Both the position numbers and the translations under genes were made by a program. Shown here piece after piece: positions 14,144 through 26,695 of a DNA stretch of 64,000 nucleotides (the first letter of the stretch is position 1; each line of letters opens with the position of its first letter). Below the pieces are notes generated by a model. That model made no database searches. It saw only the letters and a program-made list of their open reading frames with translations, and was not told the DNA's origin. Source of the DNA: Seison nebaliae (Eukaryota > Rotifera > Pararotatoria > Seisonacea > Seisonidae); contig JALJEE010001737.1 of NCBI GenBank assembly GCA_023231475.1, forward strand, positions 1-64,000, in the 5' to 3' direction.

Positions 14144-17113
14144 TCATGCAATTCGTAATGAATCAAATCGATTTGTTGGAATAAATTGTTTTCCTTCATA
14201 CTCGTTCATCAATTCAGCAACAGTCGGGAAATTGACTGCTAATTCATTGTTACATTTAACACAGACAGGAAGATGGAAATGATGATGGAAACGAGAACAA
14301 TTCATCAGATATCTAGCTGTGAAAAATAACTGAACGGATTGTTCGTCGAATAACTTCACTTCTATCATCTTTCCACATTTCCAACATCTTTTCTTCCCAC
14401 TATTGAAATTGAATAATGAATGGAAAGAATCATATTTCATTATTGTTTTCTTCGAGAATAATTTCATATTCCATTCTGACAATTTCTTATCTAATTTTAC
14501 GAGATAATTCTTCATCAAATAATTTCCATTTGACGTTGTGGGATGTATACTATAATTGTTTAATTGGATTGTCAATGGTCTCCATAATATGTCCCATGAA
14601 CTGAATTCGTAGGCCACATTGAACCAAGAGAAGAAACTATTTTTCCGATATTCGATATTGTTCTCTTTTAAGACATTGATCAAATTCAATGAAAATGATA
14701 ATTGATGATCAATTGTTTTGACTGAAATCTTCTTCATTGCAAAATCGATGTCTTCCATCCATTCCTTTAGATAAATTTTGAGAAGACCAACTAAATAAGA
14801 AGAAAGTTCGATTAAATTGTCATTTGGTTCTTCATTTGAATCGTCTCCCATTAAAGTCTCATGTATGTTAAGGAGGAATGTGATGAAGATATTATGGAGT
14901 TGGAGTATCTGATTCTGTTCCACTAATTGCTCCAATAAATTATCTGTTATTTTACTCAGATTTGATGTTTGCGTATCATAACTATCGAAAATGGATTCAT
15001 ATATCGATGAACATTCGATTAAATTCTCTTCTGGAAAATCGAATACGTCAAAATTATTTTCTTCTTTCATCTCAAACTGTCGATATGGTAACTGTTCGTC
15101 CAACAACTCTATAACTGCCTTCTCTTCATTATTCGATATTTCATCATATCTCAAAATTTCGAATGGATTCAAATAATCATAATATGATAATTGTAAATGA
15201 TTCCATATATCGTTCATACTGATAATTGAAAAAAATAAATTAAATGAAATTAAGATTAATTAAAACTTTTCTCTCTGATCTTCTCCTAATCGACTTCGCA
15301 GAAAATTAGGGAATAAATTGGAGAGATGCAAATGATAAATGTCTCTAATAAATTGATTATTGAATTCGAATAATTGAGGATATTGATTTTGTAATTGCCA
15401 TACACAATCTAAAAACTAAAAAAATTGTGAAAAAAATTGAGAAGAAAGAAAATTTTTGAAAAATAAAACTTGAGTGAAAATTGGGGAATATTCTTTCGGA
15501 TTGTACACGGCCAACAATTGACACCGGTCATAAAATTTATGTCCAAATTGTATCCAATCTTTATCGATTAACTCCTAAAAATTATGAGATTAATATGAAA
15601 TAATACATTAATAAAATTTAAAACCATAAATCCATTCATTGTTCGAGAATGTGGAGAGAGGAGTATTTGTGTCAATGAAGTACATTGTGAAGTTCGATCC
15701 CATCCATCACTACAATGTACGAGTACATGACTGAAATCGTTTTCCATTTTCTTCAATGAAACAAAAAATTATTTGAAAATATTTATGAAAAAAGAAAAAA
15801 CATTCGCTACGAAATAAGCCGTCCTCAGAACCAAATCCAAATGAGTAAACCAATCTGATTCTTTGATTCCATTGAAATAATCAGTGAAAGTGAAAGAAGT
15901 CATTGAGGAAGAGAAGATCTTCTCCATTATCTTCTTTCGATTATCCGAATCAGATGTTAACGTTTGATGTATAACTAAAAGAAGATAAAATGATTTATAT
16001 ATAACAGAATTTTAACCTGTTGAGAATTCTTCGAATGATGTTCTCATTACATGAATATTATCGATTGCTGAACTTTCAAAATCGATTGCTGGAAAATCTT
16101 TACTAATCAATTTTTCTGTACCTTTACCTCTCGCCCGATTAGCAACCACGTTCAATAATGGTCTAGTATCCATAATCATCAATTTCTTAGAAACGGTTTG
16201 ATCAGTCATATTCGTTCTTATAATGTGATGTAATAAACTACAATCAGTTGTTGTCGATCCGCTAAAACCCAAAATCGGTTGAGAAGATCGACATAATGAC
16301 GTGCTATTTTCGTGAATAAATGTCGCAACAGGAAATCTGGTAGCTGAACGGAAAGAGCAACTATTTCGTATATCAAATACTGACAATTCTTTTGGTAATA
16401 ATAATAGTTTTGGATATGTCTCACAAAACTGAAATAAAAAAAATTATTTGAAAATAAATGAAAAGAAATTTACGAACGTCGTTCTTGATAACTGACCATT
16501 TGTTGTGGTGAGAGAACCGTTCATATAAATCGAGAGAATAAAGTGGAAGTTTCAGTAAATGGAGTGAAGATGAAATGCCAAAATTCTTCTGAACATTTCT
16601 AGATTGGAATGGAGTATTTTCACTTTTAGCTACATCTACAGAAAAAAAATGAAAAATTGTGAGAAAGTTAATAATTGAACTTCCGATATGGAATTTGAAA
16701 TTACCCACTCCAGATTTCTGGAAAAGAATATTCCATGATAATTTGGTTCGTAACGTGAAACTTTTATCATAATTCGTCGGAGTATCATTCACTTCCGTTG
16801 AATCGAAGAAAAAAGATAAGGGAAGAATAATCGATTGATTTGTACTGATGATCTGAATAGAGAGATATGGAATGGAATCATTGAATTTCTTAATAATCAG
16901 AGAACAATTTAATTTGTTTGGTAGTTCACCTTTTCCCACATATAACTGATATTTGTCGGAAGGTAAGATCAATTGGACAGTGTCATCAAATTGATCGTTC
17001 GCTGAAAGTTTCGATTCCAGTTTCTTTTCAGATAATTTCTTCATATTCTCTTTATTCTTCTTCTTTTCATTTGGTGCTTGATCCTTTTTGAACCGAATAC
17101 TCACATTGATCAT
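14144..17113 (-). CDS. Myotubularin-family phosphoinositide 3-phosphatase with degenerate C-terminal FYVE-like finger
   Basis: Removes the 3-phosphate from PI3P and PI(3,5)P2 on endosomal membranes. Eight exons on the minus strand: 17113-16705, 16635-16478, 16428-16017, 15974-15802, 15750-15625, 15574-15470, 15415-15267, 15218-14144. They total 868 residues, with all seven introns 42-69 bp. The N-terminal third is GRAM/PH-like. FCETYP, SFRSATRFPV and SQPILGFSG are standard myotubularin landmarks. The active site HCSDGWDRTSQ (Cys397, Arg403) is intact, so the enzyme should be active. DKDWIQFGHKF and the FLDCVWQLQ block follow. The tail has CWKC (about 789-792) and, 25 residues on, C-x-RFHHH...CVKC (818-833), like a FYVE finger that has lost its middle Cys pair. 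It may be an MTMR3/4-type member. The stop lies 183 bp from that of the convergent GPCR gene. Confidence 0.92.
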
Positions 17114-17996
17114 TTCTTATGAATAAGTTTCTTGATAAAATTGTCCACGACTTTTTATTTACATGGAACTACCATATTTCTTTCCTTTATACCATTTGCT
17201 TAGGCGACCATTTTAAACATTATAAGTATACTCCATGTCTTCTAGATAGTCACGATTTGGAAGGAGTTCGATTACCTAACAATCAATCTCGAATGTCCTT
17301 ATTTATTACGTTCTCATTCTTAACTATTATTAACTTATTCTCAATTTCTATTTACAATAATAATGTTAATGATTTCTATAATGTTTCAATTGTCAGAGTA
17401 ATAATCGGATGTTATTGATCGGATGTTAATGCATATTGTCATTATATGATAATGTGAGTTATCCGTCACTTATTGGAAATTTGACCAAATTTAATTAAAA
17501 CTTACTATTAAAACTTTTTAGTAGATTGACTTTTATCGTTCATTTTGATTTTTTCCTACCAATAATAATAATTTACATTTAATTCAAAACATAATATCAA
17601 TGCCATCAACAATTTTCAACAGTTATCATAGAACATACAACATTAACTAAACAATCCATTTAATAGCATTCCGTGACTTTTTTGTTATATAATCGTATCT
17701 CAAATGAAATTGCTGTGAAATCTTTCAATATCTTTTGTAATTTTTTTTCATATGCATAAAAATTTCTACTGTTCAAGTTCGTTTTCCTTGAAAGATTTGA
17801 CGATTATCATAAAAGCCGTCGATTAATTTGTACTTTATCTTCCTCTCGACAATCACCCCAGAGAATAGAATGATTAGCGAAACGAAATGTCCACAAAATA
17901 TAACATTGAGAAAATATGAAGAAATATTATTTCGTCTTTTCACAAATAGATTATACTGTTTTCAATTCATTTGTAGTTGTTGTTCTTTCTTCAAAA
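17114..17996. other. Spacer between myotubularin start and BicC end
   Basis: A 99-codon frame on the plus strand (17119-17418) begins 5 bp from the myotubularin ATG but shows no recognisable domain and is probably chance. The rest is AT-rich. The myotubularin promoter should lie here. Confidence 0.5.
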
Positions 17997-20338
17997 CTAA
18001 AGTGTTATATGTGGAAATAATTCAATTATATGTGGAAGTTTAAGAGAAAAACTTTCTATTTCATCTGCCAACAGTCTCCGGTGGCCTAATTTGTCGATAC
18101 CCATTTCTTTCAGGTCCTCTACTGTCAATTGTTTAAATAACTCGAAATCGATCTGTTTAATGGCTAAGTGTTAAATATCTTCACAAAAGAACTTTAAACT
18201 TCATGTTTTTTGAATAGAGCGCTATATTTCATTAAAGTAAGTCTTTCTAAAATTTGTTGAACGGTCCATGGTTTGACATGTCTCGTTGAAGAATGGAGAT
18301 CGCGGAGACCGTTCCACTTTCTGGAATTAGAGTGATTTCGTGATAAGGATGATAATGATTTATGTAAATTAGTTTCTTTCTTTTTCGGATGACGATCGTT
18401 TTGTAAAAGAGGCGACATTGAAGATTGGAATAAAAATTTCTCCCGATTAAAAGTCTGATTAAAATTTTTCTTCATTGACAACTTGGAGGTTAACAAGTAG
18501 GACGGGATTGAACTAGAGAACTTAAACATATGATCATTTTCTGATGGTTGTCGTTTTCGATCATTCGACGAAGATAACAAATTTTCTTGATTACGATCGT
18601 TCAACATTTTCTTAATTTCTTTCGAAACACGAAAATTATCGGAAATCTGTTTTGGTCGTGCTGTCGATGATCGTGAGAGATTTGAGATTTCCGGATCTCG
18701 ATTAGACGAATGAAGAGAAAATCTTTTTTTAAATTTGTCGACTGTATAATATTTTTCCATATCTTCCGATTTTTCTGATTTATCCTCGTTCACTTGTACA
18801 GATTTTCTACTTGGAAACATTTCTTTATTTTCTTGTTCTTCTACATTCTCCTCCAAAGCTGGAGGATTTTGTTTATTCTTCTGACTAATTTCCTGATTAT
18901 TAAATTGTTGATATTGAACACAATTGTTTGGATCAATATCATAGAATCCATTAGATTGATGAGAAGCAATAACAGGAGTGTAAATAAAAGATGAGTAATA
19001 CATATGAGAACAATGATAATCCATTTGCAATGCGAATGAACGACAAAACTCAACCATAATCTCCGTATTCGCTTCAATCGTTTTGATCCATAAACACCAT
19101 CGAGAATTATTCAGTTCCACTGTAAATTGTGGTGGTAATATGCCGACAGGTAAATGATTGACTAAATTGGACAGAACATATTGAGAGATAGAATGATAAT
19201 CACAATTCACTAAATTGATATTGATCAAATGGAAATATTGAAATTGGATACAAAGAAAATCGTCTAATTTTAAACGAGATGAAATTATTTGATCAACATT
19301 CCCTTGAATACACACGTGCAATGTTCCAAAATTTTGCAGATTATTCCAATATGGAATTTTATGACAACTGTGAGTTCTTATCGTTTCCGCCACTAAATGT
19401 GCATTGTGATTTTTCCTCAATTCTTCCACATTATTTTTCTTAGACGGTTCATCATTTGACGTCTCGACTAACAACTCATTCTTCCCAATATTATTCGCAT
19501 TATGACTGTTATCATAAATTGATATTGTTGCTCCGTTACTGAGAAACTGAATATATTCCAATACTGAAATGATGTCACACGATTTGAATGTTGTTTGTGA
19601 AATTTCTGTGTAAATCTTCAAAAATCTTCGTAAATAATTCATCTTTTTTTCATGAAGAAAATTGATAATTGGTTGGAGTCTTTCCTTCATTATCGGCTTG
19701 TAAACTTGAGATTTGAGCCATCGATGGAATTCGAGTTGAAGACTCATCGATTCCTTGTCTGGATTGTTAAGAGTGAAAATTGAATGAATAATCTGACAAA
19801 TCTGTCGTGTTAATTGAATATGGAGAACGAGAGAACGAATAGTTAAATAATAAATCTTATTATCTCCATTGGTATCATCATCAGAATTATGATTTGATTT
19901 AACGGTTTTCGGTTTGATCATCATGGTAATTTGGTTTAGTGATTTTTCAATCTCATTTCTGTTACCTTCATTGGACGAAGTACCGTCAAAGAGGATATTG
20001 AGTGAAAATTGAATTTTAATAAATTCTTTTATTTGTTTCAATAAAATTTCCATTAAATTCTCATCCTCAATTAAAGTATTATGGTGAATGCTCATCACTA
20101 TAGTTATGGGTAAGAAACATCTTAATGTTTCTCGTGCATTATTCACATCATCCAACGAACCTGAAATAGAAACAATATTCGACTTCGTTACAAATCCTCC
20201 ATCCAATTTATTATTATCAGGAAAATGGATCGAAGTTCTCGTACTCTCCATCAACTTATTTATTTGTTCGCCACCTTTCCCTATGGCATGGCTATGGTGC
20301 ATGAATGGAATGTCAACTAAAAGATGAAGGATGGACAT
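17997..20338 (-). CDS. BicC: Bicaudal-C-like KH/SAM RNA-binding protein
   Basis: Post-transcriptional regulator that binds mRNAs through KH domains and oligomerises through a C-terminal SAM domain. Two exons: 20338-18200 and 18152-17997, 764 residues. The N-terminus gives VDIPFMHHSHAIGKGGEQINKLM followed by IHFPD and SNIVSISG, the GxxG-containing KH domain that follows the first KH in other BicC proteins. A divergent KH-like region follows at about residues 320-440, then a long Ser/Asn/Lys-rich linker. The SAM domain begins at VKPWTVQQILERLTLMKYSALFKKHE. A 47-bp intron then removes an in-frame stop and adds IDFELFKQLTVEDLKEMGIDKLGHRR, completing the helix bundle. The first KH domain of other BicC proteins is not seen here or in the kilobase upstream, so an upstream exon may be missing from this model. 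Confidence 0.8.
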
Positions 20339-21385
20339 TTTTGGTTGATAATTGAATTTGGGTTAAATTGAACGAGTCGTTGAAATGGGAATGTATTAAA
20401 ACTTTTTTCAAATAAACAGTGAAAGAAAATTTTACATATTTATTAGTCAATTCGAGTTTCTATGCGCAACAATCTTCCGTTTCCTTATACCGTTTCCATG
20501 ACGATGAAATAATAAACTAAAATTTATTAAAATTACGTTCAACAAATATTTTCCTCCATTATCGAATATCATTGTCCTTCGATTTTTATTGATGGTGACC
20601 AGGCTGTTTAATACCTTTGAAATATTTCGTTTTTCTTTAATTAAAATCAATCAACTAAATGAAATCATGTTATATTTACCGAATTTCAGTTACAATTTTC
20701 AATTTTAATAAATTTATCGATACTATTTTGAATTTTAAAAAAATTGGAGATATGATTGATGATTGTTTTAATGTTTATAATGAGGGTGAATCGAAAGGAT
20801 TGAAAATCGAACATATTTCGTAAAAGAATTAAAGAATAAAACAGATTTTTTGAAAAAATAAGAAATTGAGAAACGATGCAAATATTTGATCGAATGTACT
20901 ATAACTTTATATATGAAATTAGATGAAAGAATAAGAGAGAATGTAATATACATAATAAATGAAGGAAATCATTTTTTTGGAATTGATGAGAACTAAAATG
21001 ACGAAACAATTCCAATTTCATCTTCTCAATTAAAAGTGGAACAACGTTCACTATTCTCGTCGAAGGAATTGGAGAATAGATGATTGAATAAATACAGATA
21101 AATTATGAACAGATGATATTGTACTCGATTCGTTTATTCGAATCTATTCGTCCATCATCATTATGATATTGTCTGGTAAACGATCACCATAACTTTGTTG
21201 TTTTTCTTAACAATCCAATCGACAATATGAGAAATTAGAAAAAAGAAATTAAATTTCTTCTAAATTAACTTTTCATTTCTTCTTCATGTAATTGAATGAT
21301 TTCATGTTCATTAAGAAATTGGAAATTCTTCTTCGATTTCATTACATTTGGAGCTATTATTCACACAAAATATATTAGAGAGATA
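20339..21385. other. Spacer between BicC start and scribble end
   Basis: No domain-bearing frame on either strand. I looked on the minus strand for an upstream exon encoding the first KH domain of BicC and did not find one. Frames of 61-67 codons here look random. Confidence 0.5.
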
Positions 21386-24300
21386 TTAATTCAAGATAAA
21401 TGTTTTGGAACCGTTATTGATGGTGAGATGACCATTTTCAAACATCTTCTTCTTGTCTTTAAATGAAAGATTGATTGAGCGTTGAGTCCTTTCATTCAAC
21501 TCTTCCACATTACTATTCTTCTCAGGAACACAAACTTGATTACACAAATTTAATGCATCATCTAAACGAAAATATTCTGATGGTAATTGCACCGAATATT
21601 TGGGATTGGTAAATATTGGAGATCGTTTCATTTCTTCTTTGTTTAGACCGTCACATACGATGAGATGATGGAAATAAGAGAATTTAGTCCCTCCCGATCT
21701 CATCATCAAATCGGACAATTCTTCAATAATTTCATCCGTCATCGGAAACGGCATTCTACCAGAAGAATTATATTTCGCTGGCGATAATAAAATATCATTC
21801 GCTTTCTCTGTCGTCATTCCAATGAGAGAAGATCCGTTTGCCTTGAAGAAATAGAATTTGTATAAAATTAATAAATTTATTCAACTGTTCAATGAGAAAG
21901 TGGAGGAAATACTTCAGCGACAATGAGAGACACGAAATGAAAAAAAAAACTAAAAAATATTAGAAAGGAAATGAAGGATTGGAAGTTCAAAAAATTAATT
22001 CAATAAATAATCGAAATATCGAAAATGTGTGAGATGTGACGACGAATTTTTATTCGAATGTATTTCACTTTAAATTCCGATCGTTTATTCTCTAGAATGA
22101 AATTCGTTTCATTATTTTTCGTTAATTTCTCATTAATTTTTTCCTTTATCATCAATTTATCTTCGTCAATATTCTCTAATTGATTCGCAGATAATAATTC
22201 ATCAGATGTCATTTCTAATGGTTTTTCTGTAATTATCTTATTTGTCGGTGTGTTAATATTAGATGGATTAGATGATGGAGGATTAGATTCGACAGGTATT
22301 TTTTCAAAATTTTTCTTCTCTGTCGGTAGGGAGGCGAGGAGAAGATTTTTCATTTTCCATTTTTGATTCGATTGTTTATTGATTAGAAATGGATTATTCT
22401 TTACAAGTCCAAACTTTCTATTGACTATTGGAGAGAGTGATCCTAAAAGATTTGAATGAACAGTTCCAATAGAATTATTATTAGTATTCAATTTCTTATG
22501 TTGAATAGAATTGTGGAGTGCGGAAAATGAGAATTGTTCGAAAGGAAATTGATTCTTCTTGAAATGAGTGAAGAATGTCGAATGTAACTGCTTGTCCATG
22601 GTGAATGGTTGCTTCATCAATTTTTTATAATCCATAGAAGGAATTAAAGAGAAATAAAGTTGATCGACACCAACTTTGTCCGTGGAAGCCAATAAATGGT
22701 CGAGTAAATCGAATTTAGTTTCGAGTAATCTCTCCGAATATCGTCGAGTTAATGTGGAGGAAGTGGTTAGTTTATTTGATTTGGATGTAAGTCCTAATGA
22801 CTCCAATCGATTAATCTTTTTGTAAGGCATCAAAAGTCGCTGTTTATCATATGAGCTGATTTGATCGACATCACTCATATATGACAGACAAGAAGAATTC
22901 GAATTTCGATTACGACGTACTTTATTTCTTTTCAATGTTTGTGTATTTAGTTTCGGTGTTTGATTGAAATGTTCATTCTCTGGTTTTGAGAGAAATTCGA
23001 GAGCGATCTCACTTAATCGATTAATATCGACGAGATATTCTTGTGAATCACTTTTGTCTTTCCTCCATTCGATTGGTGTGTAAACGTAGAATAGACGGTC
23101 GTTATTATCTTGTAAGAATTGACTGAGTGTTGATAAAAATTTATTCATTTCATTCAATTTCACATTTTCGCCTTCTTTCCCCACATAAGACAAATTGTAA
23201 CATTCTCTTCTGATAGTTTCCTTCAAACTACTGCGCCGCCTTTTCCTCTTTTGATGAGTGAATTAATCAGTTAATGAATCAGAAGACAAATTGCCGTCAT
23301 GATGTATGCGGTTCAACCGATTAAAAAGAAAATACAATATCTCACATCATGACGAATGAGTATACTGAAGACAAATCGATAATAAAAATTACAAACAGAA
23401 GGAAAATTGGAATGGGGACGAAATCGACCGTAATTGGGACGGAAAAGAAAAAATAAATAATAATTATGATACTTATTGAATTAGAATTAAAGAAGAAATA
23501 ATAAGAAATTAAATGAGCACCAACTTCGAGAATTCGATCACCACGTCGCAAAGAGATATAGGGCCACCGGTAAATACTTCCTGCTTGACCGTAACAATGT
23601 TGTTGTGGATGTAGATAAACGTTCTTGTCACCAATATGAACATCTTGAATGAAAAGACCTTCATCTGATGGATCGGACTCATTCACCGAATTGTATAAAC
23701 CACCACAAACGGTAATGTGAATACTATCAGTCTTCGTTAATGGAATTAAACAATTACGGAATTTGGGAGGTGGGGGATGATGTTGCACCAACAATTTCAC
23801 AGGTCCCTCACTATTGACGATAGCTTTCACAGCATCTTCATGTGTAGCATTTCTAACATTCATCGAATTGACTTGAATTAATTGATCTCCAATTTGTAGA
23901 GTAGTTTTGGAAGCACTACCTCCTGGTGTTATTTTTGAAATGAAAACACCACGATTCTCATCAGAACCGAAAGGATGACTCCTATTATCCGCCCCACCAA
24001 CAATCGATAATCCAATCGATCCATTTATTTTATATATGAAAATTTCTTCGAAATTATTTTTGAATTTTTTCTCTTTCGTCGACGAGAAATGATTAAATGA
24101 AGTCGAATTAAGAATTGTCGGATCGATACTGGCTGATACATTCGGATTCACATTTACCGTACTTGAATCTGATGTGGTTGTCGTTGTTGTCGTTTGGGAT
24201 AATGCAAGTTTCGAATTTTTACTGTTGTTGTTTGTTGATCGTTCGATGAGGAGATCGAGAACATTTCCTGCATTTTTCAATGCTGCAACAGCCGCATAAT

Positions 24301-26695
24301 GGTCACATTTGACTAAGGAGACGCCATTAACTAAAATAATTTTATCATGAAGTTGAATTCCATGTAATGCCGCTAATCCGTCGTTAGCTAAACGACTAAC
24401 AAAAATACCGTTGTCTCCTGGTATATAGGGTGTACTACCAATACCACCAGCAATGCTAATACCTAAACCGCCAACCTTTTCTCTTCGATCTATTACAATT
24501 TTGAGTTTCAATTTCGTTTCATCTTCACTCAAATTCTCATTACTCTTATTCAATCGTTTATTGTTACTACTACTACTAGTTGAAGTGACTTGTGTTTCCT
24601 TCATTGTCGGTGACGCTAATGAGAGAGATAATGAAACTGCATCAGTTAATGTTGTTAATGTTGTTGGATTGTCGTTTTCGTTGAGAACAGGTCCCAAAAA
24701 ATGTTTCTGTTGTTCCTGATGATGATTACCAATTCGTTTGCCCTTCAAATGATGAGGAGTGTCACGTCGATGTAAACGAGATTTTGTCGTTTCATTATCA
24801 TCATTATTCAATTGTTGATTACCGTTTGATTGTTTTATCCGTTTCTTTTCATCATCAACATCATTCAAATTAATTACAACGTCATTTCCATTCTTCTCAT
24901 TTTCTTGACTCACTACACTCCAATTCCTGAAAATGACACGACGAGTCTGATCAGTATCTTCATTTTTCCCCGTTATCGATTTCTCACTTGATCCCGACGA
25001 TTTGGAGACATTATCACCGTTTTGTTGTTGTTGTTTGTTCGTTAATTCATGTTTATTTTGTTCTTCTTCGGATTGTTGAAGAAGAAATTTTGCTTTCGGA
25101 TGTTTCGCTTTCAATTCTTTTGGATGTGGAGTATTCCGACGATTGAAATTTCTCATATGTTCACTCTCTTCATCTTCATTCATTTGGGAATCGTTTCCTT
25201 CATTATCTGATGATATGAGTAATGGATCATCAGTAAATCGGACACTCTCTCTCGGTCCGTCCTCATTCTTCTCATTATTATAATTACATTCGTCCAATCG
25301 TTGACCATTATTGGTCGTTACGGATTGTTGTTGAGGAGAGTTATTATAAAAGGTATTTATTGGATATATATTATGTGCATTATTCGAAGAATTATTCGAT
25401 GAATTTGTATTTGAATTCTGCGTTTGATAAGTCGTTTGAGGCAGAAGATAACATGTGAGTACTGGCTGCATTTGTTCGTCTTCATCTTGTTGTAGATTGA
25501 TCATCGGTTTCGATTGATTCTCACTTAACCATAATGCATTTAATGCAGGAATTTGTAAGATTTCTCGTGGCAAATGTTTGAGACGATTCGATGATAAATT
25601 GAGCACTTTCAATTTCTTCAAATTTCCTATTTCTTTTGGTAATTGTCTCAATTGATTATCACGTAAATGAAGAACGGTGATACTACAACAATTGCCGATG
25701 GAATTGGGCAGATATTGAAGTTGATTACAATCGATGTTCAATGTTCTCAGAACGGTCATTTGTCCGATGGATTCCGGTAAATCTTTTAAACTATTCTCAG
25801 CCAATGCCAATTCTTCCATTTTCTTACAATTGCCCAAATCGCGAGGAAGTAATCTTAAATGATTCTGTTCCAATTTCAAACAAGACAATTCCACCATATC
25901 TGACATCGATTCAGGAAGTAATTCTAATAAGTTCTGTGACAGACACAAATCAGTCAATTGAGTTAAATTGCCAATGCCATTGAGGAGATGTGTCAAACGA
26001 TTATCAGCCAAATCCAATTGCTGGAGACATTGTAAACGAGCGAATGTCGATGGCAACATCTGTAACTGATTCGTATCGAGCCACAACTCTTGTAAATTGT
26101 TCAAATCACCAATTTCATTCGGTAACTCTTCGATGGCATTATTACCTAAATCTAAACTTTCTAATCGTTGTAAATCGGATATTGTACTCGGAATGGAAAT
26201 GAGCATATTCTCCCGTATCTCCAATGTCCTTAAAGCTGTCAATGAACCGATTTCATTCGGAAGAATTGACAACGCCGTATCATTGATATTGAGTTGTGTC
26301 AAATTTTGTAATTGCATCAATCCGATGGGAACATGTTGAAGAGGATTGGAACTCACATCGACAATTTGAAGTACAGAACATTTGCTAATTTCTTTCGGAA
26401 GTGAATCGAGTTCATTTTTTGATACATCCAATTCCAACAACAATGACAGATTTGCAATATCGCCAGTAAAATGTGTCAATTGATTGTCAGACAATCCCAA
26501 TCGTCTCAGATGAACAAGTTTGTAGAAGGAACGAGGTAATTCCTGCAACGCATTCGCATCTAATAATAAATCCTCTAAAGAATTAGTATGTCGGAGGATC
26601 TCATCGGGAATCGTTTGCAAATTGGCATGACAACGTTCAACTGTTTCCACTTGTTTGTTACATCGGATTGGGAGACATTTGAAGATGCCGGACAT
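21386..26695 (-). CDS. scrib: Scribble-type LRR and PDZ (LAP) polarity scaffold
   Basis: Basolateral/junctional scaffold that sets epithelial and synaptic polarity. Exon 1, 26695-23525, encodes the LAP N-terminus MSGIFKCLPIRCNKQVE, about 16 leucine-rich repeats (residues 35-400) and the post-LRR LWLSENQSKPM motif. A long Gln/Asn/Ser linker follows, then PDZ domains near 738-825 (GGLGISIAGG) and 885-975 (IGLSIVGG), and the first half of another ending GDRILE. The frame closes at GAA|GTTGGT. Exon 2, 21841-21386, supplies ANGSSLIGMTTEKANDILL, exactly completing that PDZ, followed by a LIVCDGL segment and NLSFKDKKKMFENG, which resembles the SFRERQKYFE block in scribble tails. Total 1208 residues. 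Only three PDZ domains are visible where scribble normally has four. The 1683-bp intron contains a separate long ORF on the same strand. Confidence 0.93.
22000..23148 (-). CDS. Unrecognised ORF nested in the scribble intron, same strand
   Basis: The frame is open from about 23259 to 22000. From its first ATG (23148) it encodes 382 residues, with no intron needed. The composition is protein-like: Ser/Asn/Lys-rich, with a basic patch KRNKVRRNRN, a conserved-looking segment RLESLGLTSKSN...RRYSERLLETKFDLLDHL, and a proline/serine region near the end. I recognise no domain. It sits entirely inside the intron that splits scribble's last PDZ. It may be a nested gene or an alternative exon. A phase-0 acceptor (AAAAG|AGG near 23247) and a phase-0 donor-like GTGAAA after ...RSEFK near 22068 make an alternative scribble exon formally possible, although inserting it would break the PDZ fold. 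Confidence 0.45.
   Translation of the reverse strand: MNKFLSTLSQFLQDNNDRLFYVYTPIEWRKDKSDSQEYLVDINRLSEIALEFLSKPENEHFNQTPKLNTQTLKRNKVRRNRNSNSSCLSYMSDVDQISSYDKQRLLMPYKKINRLESLGLTSKSNKLTTSSTLTRRYSERLLETKFDLLDHLLASTDKVGVDQLYFSLIPSMDYKKLMKQPFTMDKQLHSTFFTHFKKNQFPFEQFSFSALHNSIQHKKLNTNNNSIGTVHSNLLGSLSPIVNRKFGLVKNNPFLINKQSNQKWKMKNLLLASLPTEKKNFEKIPVESNPPSSNPSNINTPTNKIITEKPLEMTSDELLSANQLENIDEDKLMIKEKINEKLTKNNETNFILENKRSEFKVKYIRIKIRRHISHIFDISIIY

Noticed and set aside
17119-17418. 99-codon plus-strand frame starting 5 bp from the myotubularin ATG
   Set aside because: No domain, and it overlaps where the myotubularin promoter must lie. Composition looks like translated AT-rich spacer.
23342-23524. The end of the first scribble frame (ending VYSFVMM) as the true C-terminus
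   Set aside because: It would leave the PDZ half finished. The exon at 21841-21386 completes the fold exactly and carries scribble-like tail motifs.
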